Below are positions 9,001-15,006 of a stretch of DNA of 26,051 bases, piece by piece (position 1 is the first letter of the stretch; each line of letters begins with the position of its first letter). Source of the stretch: an uncultured Lachnospiraceae bacterium (lineage in GTDB: Bacteria > Bacillota > Clostridia > Lachnospirales > Lachnospiraceae); NCBI GenBank assembly GCA_910588775.1, contig CAJURH010000004.1, forward strand, positions 97,226 to 123,276. Reading direction: 5' to 3'. The notes under the pieces were generated by a model. That model ran no database searches, had not been told where the DNA came from, and saw only the letters and a list, made by a program, of their open reading frames with translations. A program made the position numbers and the translations under genes.

Positions 9001-9356
9001 TGGTGGATGAACTGGAGAAAAACAATCCCGGCTGCTTCGACGACCCCAACAAAACATTCGCGGACCTGTATATGAAATCCGGCCTTTATATCACGGAAAT
9101 CGTCAAACGCTTATTCCGCAGTCCGAAAATGAAAGAGATTTACCCAGATGATAGCCAGCGCATCCGGCATATTTTAGGAGAGCAAGTCTATGGAATGGCT
9201 CCCACTAGAATTATTTATCTAATCGCGACCAATTACATATTGGGATTTGATGAAAATCTGAAAAGTAACGCCGCCCATTTCGTCCAGGCGGATGCGGCCA
9301 CGGCCGCCAAGAACGATGCTCTGAAAGACCTGGTTGAAAAATATTTTGGACAGTAG
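6045..9356 (+). CDS. GIY-YIG-type nuclease / SF2 helicase / partial adenine methylase fusion protein
   Basis: A large protein of 1103 residues. Residues 15-100 look like a T5orf172/MUG113-type GIY-YIG nuclease: I-Y-A-Y (17-20), K-I-G-Y (33-36), Q-R-I with R45, E73 in G-E-Y-F, H81, and G-T-E-W-F (95-99). An SF2 ATPase follows: motif I P-R-F-G-K-T (158-163), motif II D-E-A-Q (275-278), S-G-T-P-F (302-306), the V-G-Q-L-T-V-G-V-T block (495-503) and a motif VI-like Q-A-A-F-R-A-Q (524-530). Residues 750-862 are a Gln/Glu/Lys-rich coiled-coil. The C-terminus has methylase motif X (I-F-T-P-K-W-V-V-K-K-M, 976-986) and a motif I-like D-L-Y-M-K-S-G-L-Y-I (1007-1016), then stops before any NPPY. This order matches type ISP enzymes, but with a different nuclease and with the catalytic and target half encoded in the preceding gene. 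It is probably a DNA-translocating restriction subunit; activity is inferred. Confidence 0.82.
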   Translation: MANTPKIKSFTRVIPMIYAYNTPGVTYHDGWTKIGYTEKQTVAQRIAQQTHTADIRWELAWQDNAMYKDGSGEYFTDRDFHSFLTSEKNIKREPGTEWFRIDGPQSQDYFNVFSRREISKNTEEKRTYDLREEQQEAVTITKSYFENGGTEFLWNAKPRFGKTLTAYDFIQKMGFTKVLIVTNRPSIANSWADDFRKFIGWQGKLCFVSDTEALKGKAGVFTRDQYRASMQSQEEIKGMVAFESLQGLKGSVYFGGLHDKLLWISQLEFDLLIVDEAQEGVDTMRTDRAFCNIHRKHTLYLSGTPFKALANEQFSKDQIYNWSYADEQEAKESWDKEDYNPYEALPRLTLYTYQLSNMIHGQIQKEIDLSGDGTAVDYAFDLNEFFATNESGKFVHEEQIRKFLHALSTQEKYPFSTPELRQELSHTLWLLNRVSSAKALAKLLKDDAFKETFGQHKIVLAAGDGKLDETDVSQESFDRVQKAIAENEKTITLSVGQLTVGVTIPKWSGVLMLCNMQSPSAYMQAAFRAQNPCVITRNNQRFRKENAYIFDFDPARTLIIFDEFANNLSAQTGTGDSRKDNIRRLLNFFPVLGEDDEGRMVELDAAQTLSIPRMLKSREVVRHGFMSNFLFQNISNVFGAPGIVQEIVEKLTPAQEDPKKREKDAIERISHVSVDENGEPQISNEIVIGQTQNLFGPKFYEKTRREIEPLVLALDENAPAAQVESQVKALADTVKETMKQDVVTPVLDAYNAKRGAQKRIKQQIDREIDRKFQQIQEDHMQQTNIAKAEYHRQKQEANTPSQIQEAENQYKTNLEHAMKTFMENVQETVESAIQEKPKEIVEQMERQKAVEEKKTVEDSIRAHLRGFARTIPSFIMAYGDGRLTLENFDDYTEADVFQEVTGISEDDFRFLRDGGDYVDPETGETAHFAGHLFDETVFNDSIEEFWKKKQALADYFDETQEEDIFDYIPPQKTNQIFTPKWVVKKMVDELEKNNPGCFDDPNKTFADLYMKSGLYITEIVKRLFRSPKMKEIYPDDSQRIRHILGEQVYGMAPTRIIYLIATNYILGFDENLKSNAAHFVQADAATAAKNDALKDLVEKYFGQ

Positions 9357-9364
9357 AACATAGA

Positions 9365-9408
9365 GAAAAGTGAGCCTATCCTGCCAACAACAGATAGGCC
9401 CACTTTTC
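9365..9408. terminator. Bidirectional terminator between the R-M operon and the fab operon
   Basis: A 16-bp inverted repeat with one mismatch (GAAAAGTGAGCCTATC at 9365-9380, GATAGGCCCACTTTTC at 9393-9408) encloses a 12-base loop. It lies between the stop of the nuclease-helicase gene and the stop of the MarR gene and overlaps the latter by two bases. The A/T ends of the stem provide short U-tracts on both strands. Confidence 0.75.
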
Positions 9409-9850
9409 ACTCACGGTATTCTGAGAAGAATCCGCTTAACACATCCAGGGTTTTCAGCAATACGGAAAGTTCCTCCTCTTGCAGTTTATCTAAAATGGCC
9501 TGGACCATTTTCCTGTGGTATTCTTCATGACGTTCATATGCCTTTATTCCCTTTTCCGTCAGTTTCACGAACACCACCCGTCTGTCTTCCTTGCTCCTGC
9601 GCCGCTCCACGTATTGTTTTTTCACCAGGCTATTCATGGACGTGGTGAGAGAGCCCACCGTTATTTTCAATTCCCTGGCAATGGAAGACATATTTTTTCC
9701 TTCTCCCAGGCCCACGGCTTCTATCACGTGCATGTCGTTGTTGGTAAGGTCTTTGAATTCTTCGGTTATAATGGCTTTCTCTTCTAAATCCCAGATTTCA
9801 TGGATTAACTTGACCAAAGTATGATTGATCTTCTTATAAGCGTCTTCCAT
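9407..9850 (-). CDS. fabT: MarR-family regulator, probable FabT-type repressor of fatty acid synthesis
   Basis: This 147-residue MarR protein has N- and C-terminal dimerisation helices around a winged helix at about residues 52-97 (M-S-S-I-A-R-E-L-K-I-T-V-G-S-L-T recognition region, then the wing R-R-S-K-E-D-R-R-V-V-F-V-K-L-T-E-K-G). FabT, known from streptococci and lactococci, represses fab genes when bound to long-chain acyl-ACP. Here the gene is the last of the fab operon instead of the first. The FabT assignment rests on its operon and on a FabT-like box at the operon promoter; the sequence alone proves only the MarR family. The ATG at 9850 is chosen because GGAAAGGAAGGGG precedes it and the MarR domain starts there; a longer in-frame start at 9967 would overlap the upstream gene. 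Confidence 0.78.
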   Translation of the reverse strand: MEDAYKKINHTLVKLIHEIWDLEEKAIITEEFKDLTNNDMHVIEAVGLGEGKNMSSIARELKITVGSLTTSMNSLVKKQYVERRRSKEDRRVVFVKLTEKGIKAYERHEEYHRKMVQAILDKLQEEELSVLLKTLDVLSGFFSEYRE

Positions 9851-9894
9851 CGCCTTTTGCCCCTTCCTTTCCGGCTGCCTTCGCGGCAATTTTT

Positions 9895-10974
9895 TTACGG
9901 CATAAGGGAATTTATCACTTCTCGTACAGTCTCTATATGATCGGCCTCGTAGGCATACGCGCCGCAAAACAGCAGCCCTTCTTCCACTTCACCTCTGGCG
10001 GCATGAATCAGCGCCTCTGTGATGCAGTAGGGAGTCTGAGCCGGGTCACAGGCGTCCAGACAGCGGTGACAGGCGCCATGGGCAATGCACTCCCCGGACA
10101 TGACTCTCTCCATAAATGGATTTAAGATGGCACGCCCTGGCATCCCCACCGGGCTTTTCACAATGGTCACCTGCTCCTGAGCCGCCTTTACATACGCCTC
10201 TTTGTAACGGATGTCTGCGTCGCATTCCTCGGTGGTGACGAATCTGGAGGCCACCTGGATAGCGTCCACTCCCAGCGCGAACGCGTGCGCCGCCTGCTCC
10301 CGGTTTTTGATTCCTCCGGCCAGCGCCGTCAGAATCCGGCATTGACATTTCTCTTCGTATTGCCTCACAATGGACATGATTTCTTTTACTTCATCATCGT
10401 AAACCGCCGAATGAGACTGCGACTGTCCTGGCAAATATTTCTCCAACTGGTCCCGGGTAAATCCCAGATGCCCGCCTGCGCAGGGTCCCTCAATTATCAA
10501 CAGGTCCGGCATTCGCTTGTATTTTTTGTCCCAATATTTTAAAATAACTTTCGCCGATTTGGCGGTGGATACGATGGGGGCCAGCTTCACCTGGGCGCCT
10601 TTTGCGATTTTCGGTAAGTCGACGGGAAGCCCCGCGCCGGAAATGATGATATCCGCTCCAGCCTCTATAGCCGCCCGGACATAATCCTCGTAATCCCGCA
10701 TGGCGACCATGATGTTAAAGCCAATGACCCCATCTGGCGCGAGAGCGCGGGCTCTGGCGTATTCTTTTCCGATGGCCCGCAAATTAGCCTCTTTTGTATT
10801 TCGGTCAAAATCCGGTTCCTGATAACCGATCTGAGCAGCGGAAATGACGCCAATGCCGCCCTCTTTTGCAACAGCCCCCGCAAGACGGCCCAGGCTAATC
10901 CCCACGCCCATGCCGCCCTGTATAATCGGAAGCTTCGCTTCTATATTCCCCATTTTCAATGGTTTTATCTGCAT
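9895..10974 (-). CDS. FMN-dependent nitronate monooxygenase / FabK-like flavoprotein with Cys-rich C-terminus
   Basis: A TIM-barrel flavoprotein of 359 residues. P-I-I-Q-G-G-M-G-V-G-I-S near the N-terminus and A-G-G-H-L-G (166-171, H169) match the 2-nitropropane dioxygenase/FabK family. It is about 47 residues longer than FabK in the same operon and differs by a C-terminal Cys cluster (C296, C302, C305, C309, C317) that could bind a metal or iron-sulfur cluster; this is my inference. It could be a second enoyl-ACP reductase, a nitronate monooxygenase or another acyl-modifying flavin enzyme, and its place between accDA and fabT favours a role in lipid metabolism. GAAGGAG precedes the ATG. It lies 43 bases after accDA and 44 bases before fabT. 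Confidence 0.82.
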   Translation of the reverse strand: MQIKPLKMGNIEAKLPIIQGGMGVGISLGRLAGAVAKEGGIGVISAAQIGYQEPDFDRNTKEANLRAIGKEYARARALAPDGVIGFNIMVAMRDYEDYVRAAIEAGADIIISGAGLPVDLPKIAKGAQVKLAPIVSTAKSAKVILKYWDKKYKRMPDLLIIEGPCAGGHLGFTRDQLEKYLPGQSQSHSAVYDDEVKEIMSIVRQYEEKCQCRILTALAGGIKNREQAAHAFALGVDAIQVASRFVTTEECDADIRYKEAYVKAAQEQVTIVKSPVGMPGRAILNPFMERVMSGECIAHGACHRCLDACDPAQTPYCITEALIHAARGEVEEGLLFCGAYAYEADHIETVREVINSLMP

Positions 10975-11017
10975 ATTCTCTCTCCTTCAGGCCATTCCCT
11001 CCGCCTATATATTCCCG

Positions 11018-12724
11018 TTACATCTTCCGGAACCGATCGTATCTGTGCTGCGTAAGCTCCTGGCCGTCCATGTCCCCGTATTTCTCCAGAAACTCTTCCA
11101 TCCATTTCCCCAAGGGCTGAGTTACCGACTGGATATTCTGGGCAGTCAACTCCGCAGGCTCAGAAAGCGCTCGCTCTATAATGCCCAACGCATATAAATC
11201 CCCGGCTGTCAGCTTCATCACTTCCGCCGCCTCCTGTGCTTTGGAGCTGTCTTTCCACAGGATGCTGGCAAATCCTTCCGGCGATAAAATGGAGTAGATG
11301 GAATTTTCCAGCATCCACACTTCGTCTGCAGTGGCCATGGCAAGGGCGCCGCCGCTGCCCCCTTCTCCAATCACAATGGAAAGTATGGGCGTCTGCAAGG
11401 CCGACATCTCGTAGAGATTCCTGGCAATGGCTTCTCCCTGCCCCCGCTCTTCCGCCTCAACGCCGCAAAAAGCGCCAGGCGTATCCACGAAACATATGAC
11501 TGGACGGTGAAATTTCTCCGCCTGCTTCATCAGACGCAGGGCTTTGCGGTATCCGTCTGGGGAGGGCATCCCAAAGTTGCGCTGGATGTTCTCCTTGGTG
11601 TCCCTGCCTTTTTCCTGGGCGATGACCGTCACCGGCATTCCACGGAAATTGGCAATGCCGCCGATAATCGCTTGGTCGTCTCCAAAATGCCGGTCTCCGT
11701 GAAGTTCCGTGAAGTCCGTAAACAACGCTTCAATGTAATCTTTGCCCACTGGACGCCCTTTCTGGCGGGAGGCAAGCACCCGGTCCCAGGCTCTGGCTTT
11801 GTCCAGCTCCGGTGGAATTTTCAACGTCTGCCGGGCCTCGGCCGCTGTGTCTTGCCGCTGCAATTTCCCGCCTTTATGAAGTTTTAGCAGACGACTTAAT
11901 GCTTCTTTCATCTGCGGACGCTCCACGATCGCATCTATGAAACCGTGTTCCAGAAGAAATTCCGACCGCTGAAAGCCTTTAGGCAGCTTCTGCCCGATCG
12001 TCTGCCCGATGACCCGCGGTCCGGCAAATCCAATCAGAGCGTTTGGCTCAGCCAGGATAACATCCCCCAGCATGGCGAAACTGGCCGTCACGCCTCCCGT
12101 GGTTGGATCGGTCAGCACTGTGATATAGAGAAGCCCTGCGTCGTTATGCCGCTTCAAGGCCGCCGAGGTTTTCGCCATCTGCATCAGTGAGACAATTCCC
12201 TCCTGCATCCTGGCGCCACCGGAACAGGTGAATATAATAAGCGGAAGCCTCTGTGCCGTGGCGCGTTCCACCGCCCGCGTAATCTTCTCGCCCACCACTT
12301 CTCCCATACTGGCCATGAAGAAACGTCCGTCACAGACTGCAAGCGCCGTCTCTTCCCCGCCAATGCGCGCCTTACCCGTAATTACCGCTTCGTCAAGCCC
12401 GGTGCGTTCTTGAAGAGCCGCCAGTTTTTCTTCGTATCCTTTGTACTGCAATGGGTTTTTCGTAGAAAGCCCCCGGTCCCATTCCTCAAATGCGTCTTCA
12501 TCCGTCACCGATTCGATGCGACGGTACGCGTGCATCCGGAAATAGCCGCCGCATTTAGGGCAGATGTAATTGCCTTTTTTCACATCTTCCGCAATAATCG
12601 CCTCTTTGCACATATTGCATTTACGCAAAAGCCCTTCCGGCACTTCCGGTCCTCTTGTGTCTGCGGCTCCCTGGCCTCTTCTCTTTGGCAGTCTGGTTTT
12701 CTTAAACACATTGTCTAGCTTCAT
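11018..12724 (-). CDS. accDA: Acetyl-CoA carboxylase carboxyltransferase, fused beta and alpha subunits
   Basis: A single 568-residue frame joins both carboxyltransferase subunits, which most bacteria encode as separate AccD and AccA. Residues 1-290 are AccD: a C4 zinc ribbon (C36, C39, C55, C58), S-G-G-A-R-M-Q-E-G (168-176) and T-D-P-T-T-G-G-V-T-A-S. After a short linker (about 290-310), residues 311-568 are AccA: L-H-G-D-R-H-F-G-D-D (341-350), N-F-G-M-P-S-P-D-G-Y-R-K-A (383-395), D-T-P-G-A (414-418) and G-E-G-G-S-G-G-A-L (453-461). The N-terminal helical part of stand-alone AccA is mostly missing. It transfers CO2 from carboxybiotin on AccB to acetyl-CoA, giving malonyl-CoA. Its ATG overlaps the accC stop (ATGA). 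I see no frameshift or repeated sequence at the junction, so the fusion appears genuine. Confidence 0.94.
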   Translation of the reverse strand: MKLDNVFKKTRLPKRRGQGAADTRGPEVPEGLLRKCNMCKEAIIAEDVKKGNYICPKCGGYFRMHAYRRIESVTDEDAFEEWDRGLSTKNPLQYKGYEEKLAALQERTGLDEAVITGKARIGGEETALAVCDGRFFMASMGEVVGEKITRAVERATAQRLPLIIFTCSGGARMQEGIVSLMQMAKTSAALKRHNDAGLLYITVLTDPTTGGVTASFAMLGDVILAEPNALIGFAGPRVIGQTIGQKLPKGFQRSEFLLEHGFIDAIVERPQMKEALSRLLKLHKGGKLQRQDTAAEARQTLKIPPELDKARAWDRVLASRQKGRPVGKDYIEALFTDFTELHGDRHFGDDQAIIGGIANFRGMPVTVIAQEKGRDTKENIQRNFGMPSPDGYRKALRLMKQAEKFHRPVICFVDTPGAFCGVEAEERGQGEAIARNLYEMSALQTPILSIVIGEGGSGGALAMATADEVWMLENSIYSILSPEGFASILWKDSSKAQEAAEVMKLTAGDLYALGIIERALSEPAELTAQNIQSVTQPLGKWMEEFLEKYGDMDGQELTQHRYDRFRKM

Positions 12725-14070
12725 ACCATGTCACCTTGCATCTTTTCAATAAATTCAATGTCAACGTTGCCGGATAGATAATCTGGATGATTCAAAATCT
12801 CGTACTGATAGTCCACATTGGTGTCAATCCCCTCAATGATCACTTCCCCCAGCGCGCTCTGCATTTTGCTGATGGCTTCCCGACGGTTCTTGGCCCACAC
12901 GATCAGCTTCGCCACCATGGAATCGTAATAGGGCGGGATTGTGTAGCCGCTGTAAATGGCGGAATCGATGCGGATGCCTTTTCCTCCCGGAAGATACATA
13001 TCCGTAACGGCGCCTGGCGACGGACGAAAATTCTTCTTAGGGTTCTCCGCATTGATGCGGCACTCGATGGCATGGCCCGTAAGGCGCACATCCTCCTGCC
13101 TGTAGGAAAGTTTCTTGCCGGACGCGATGCGAATCTGCTCTTTGACCAGGTCAATTCCGGTGACCCACTCTGTGACTGGGTGTTCCACCTGAATCCGGGT
13201 GTTCATCTCCATAAAATAATATTTTCCCGAGGGCTCCAGCAGAAATTCAATGGTCCCCGCGTTCATGTATCCGGCCGCTTTCGCCGCCCGCACCGCCGCC
13301 TGACCCATCTCTTCCCGCAGCGCTTCCGTCAGCGCCATGGACGGGGATTCTTCGATCATTTTCTGGTGATTGCGCTGGATGGAGCAGTCCCGCTCCCCTA
13401 AATGAATCACATTGCCGAAATTATCCGCCAGTATCTGAAACTCAATGTGCCGGGGATGCTGGACAAAATGCTCGATATACATGGTTCCATCCCCGAAAGC
13501 TTTCTGCGCCTCGGTCTGGGCCGTCTGGAAACTTTGCTCAAATTCCTCTTCCGTATAGGCCGTGCGCATCCCTTTACCGCCACCGCCCAGGGCCGCTTTC
13601 ACGATGACCGGATAGCCAATCTGCCTAGCAACTTCCGCTCCCGTCTGCGCGTCAAAGATTGCCTCCGTGCTGCCAGGTATCACGGGGACGCCCGCCGCCG
13701 CCATGGTATTCCTGGCCTCCTGCTTGTTGCCCAGTTTCGCAATCACCTGGGAGTTTGGCCCAATAAATGTAATACTGCACTGCTGGCACAGCTCCGCAAA
13801 TTTACTGTTCTCGGACAGAAAACCAAAACCCGGATGGATGGCATCCGCCCCGGTGACCACCGTGGCGCTGATAATCCGTTCCATGCTCAGATAACTTTCT
13901 TCTGACGGCGCAGGACCAATGCAAATGGCTTCATCCGCCAGCTTTGTATGCAACGCTTCCCGGTCTGCCTGGGAATACACGGCCACCGTCTCGATTCCCA
14001 TTTCTCTGCAGGCGCGGATAATCCGCACTGCAATCTCTCCCCTGTTGGCTATCAATACTTTCTTAATCAT
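12721..14070 (-). CDS. accC: Acetyl-CoA carboxylase biotin carboxylase subunit
   Basis: Full length at 449 residues. The N-terminal K-V-L-I-A-N-R-G-E-I-A-V-R-I-I-R-A start, H-P-G-F-G-F-L-S-E-N (79-88), the ATP-grasp glycine loop G-G-G-G-K-G-M (162-168) and the active-site region F-M-E-M-N-T-R-I-Q-V-E-H-P-V-T-E (286-301, with E288, R292, E296) are intact. It carboxylates the biotin carried by AccB at the expense of ATP and bicarbonate, the first half-reaction of malonyl-CoA synthesis. AAGGTGG precedes the ATG. The gap to fabZ is 37 bases, and the stop overlaps the accDA start, which favours matched production of the two enzyme halves. Confidence 0.97.
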   Translation of the reverse strand: MIKKVLIANRGEIAVRIIRACREMGIETVAVYSQADREALHTKLADEAICIGPAPSEESYLSMERIISATVVTGADAIHPGFGFLSENSKFAELCQQCSITFIGPNSQVIAKLGNKQEARNTMAAAGVPVIPGSTEAIFDAQTGAEVARQIGYPVIVKAALGGGGKGMRTAYTEEEFEQSFQTAQTEAQKAFGDGTMYIEHFVQHPRHIEFQILADNFGNVIHLGERDCSIQRNHQKMIEESPSMALTEALREEMGQAAVRAAKAAGYMNAGTIEFLLEPSGKYYFMEMNTRIQVEHPVTEWVTGIDLVKEQIRIASGKKLSYRQEDVRLTGHAIECRINAENPKKNFRPSPGAVTDMYLPGGKGIRIDSAIYSGYTIPPYYDSMVAKLIVWAKNRREAISKMQSALGEVIIEGIDTNVDYQYEILNHPDYLSGNVDIEFIEKMQGDMV

Positions 14071-14107
14071 CGTACCACCTTATCCAATCCATTATTCAAG
14101 AAGAGCA

Positions 14108-14536
14108 TTAGCCCACCATAAAGGTCAGTTCCGCACTGACGATTGTCTTGCCGTCCACACTGGCTGTGGCCTCGCCTACGCCCAGCGGTCCTTTTTGTTT
14201 AATGATGCGTGTTTCCAGGCGCAGTTTATCTCCTGGAACCACTTTTCCCCTGAATTTACATTTGTTGATACCGCCGAAATAGGCGACTTTCCCTTTGTTT
14301 TCTTCCATACTCAAGATTGCCACTGCCCCGGCCTGGGCCAGCGCTTCCACGGTCAATACCCCAGGCATCACTGGCTCCTGGGGAAAATGCCCCGCAAAAA
14401 ATTCTTCCCGATAAGATACGCATTTATAACCCACTGCATACTGACCCGGCTCATAATCTTCGATGTAATCCAGCAACAGGAACGGATGACGGTGGGGAAT
14501 GATTTCTTTAATCTGGTTAATATCTAAATGTTTCAT
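14108..14536 (-). CDS. fabZ: 3-hydroxyacyl-ACP dehydratase FabZ
   Basis: A hot-dog-fold dehydratase of 142 residues. I-I-P-H-R-H-P-F-L-L-L-D near the N-terminus and G-H-F-P-Q-E-P-V-M-P-G-V-L-T-V-E-A-L-A-Q (49-68) are diagnostic, with catalytic H50 and E64. It removes water from 3-hydroxyacyl-ACP to give trans-2-enoyl-ACP in the cytosolic elongation cycle. No FabA or FabN isomerase is visible, so unsaturated fatty acid formation, if any, must depend on genes elsewhere or on a bifunctional activity that cannot be judged here. An AGGAGG ribosome site precedes the ATG; accB ends 8 bases upstream. Confidence 0.97.
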   Translation of the reverse strand: MKHLDINQIKEIIPHRHPFLLLDYIEDYEPGQYAVGYKCVSYREEFFAGHFPQEPVMPGVLTVEALAQAGAVAILSMEENKGKVAYFGGINKCKFRGKVVPGDKLRLETRIIKQKGPLGVGEATASVDGKTIVSAELTFMVG

Positions 14537-14544
14537 ACTGCCTC

Positions 14545-14988
14545 CTATTCAATCCGGAACAGTTCCTGCCCGTATTCCACGGTCTGGCCGTTCTCCACAT
14601 AAATCTCCGCCACGGTTCCGTCGTAATCGCTCTCAATCTCATTCATCAATTTCATGGCCTCCACGATAGCCAGCGTCTGCCCTTTTTTCACCGTGTCCCC
14701 CACGGACACAAAGGGTTCTGCGTCTTCTGCGGGAGCCGCATAGAATGTGCCCACCAGGGGAGATTCCACGATTTTGCCATTCTTTCCTGCCGCCAGAGCT
14801 TCCGGTTGGGCTGTGGGCGCGGACTGCACAGACATTTCCGTCGCCTGCACTTGAATCATGTTTTGATTGGAGCTTGGCCCTTGCTTCTTGGTCAGATGCA
14901 GTTTCACGCCGCCTTCCTCGTATTTCAGTCCGGTCAGTTCCGACCTGGACACGGTCTCGATAAGCCTGATCAGATTTTCAAATTCCAT
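14545..14988 (-). CDS. accB: Biotin carboxyl carrier protein of acetyl-CoA carboxylase
   Basis: A carrier protein of 147 residues. An N-terminal helical region (1-35) is followed by a Gln/Ala/Pro-rich flexible linker (35-68) and a biotinyl domain (70-147). The biotin attachment motif is E-A-M-K-L-M-N-E-I with K113, and the thumb-like S-P-L-V-G-T-F-Y-A-A-P motif (76-86) is typical of bacterial AccB. It shuttles carboxybiotin from AccC to the AccDA carboxyltransferase. The gene begins 18 bases after fabF and has a G-rich ribosome site (GGGGGTG) that lies immediately downstream of the fabF stop. Confidence 0.97.
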   Translation of the reverse strand: MEFENLIRLIETVSRSELTGLKYEEGGVKLHLTKKQGPSSNQNMIQVQATEMSVQSAPTAQPEALAAGKNGKIVESPLVGTFYAAPAEDAEPFVSVGDTVKKGQTLAIVEAMKLMNEIESDYDGTVAEIYVENGQTVEYGQELFRIE

Positions 14989-15006
14989 ATATCAACACCC
15001 CCATGA

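Noticed and set aside
9868..9896. Hairpin-like TGCC-TTCGC-GGCA followed by a T-run on the + strand between the flavoprotein and MarR genes
   Set aside because: The stem is only 4 bp, and the T-run is on the strand opposite to the operon; there is no + strand gene to terminate here.
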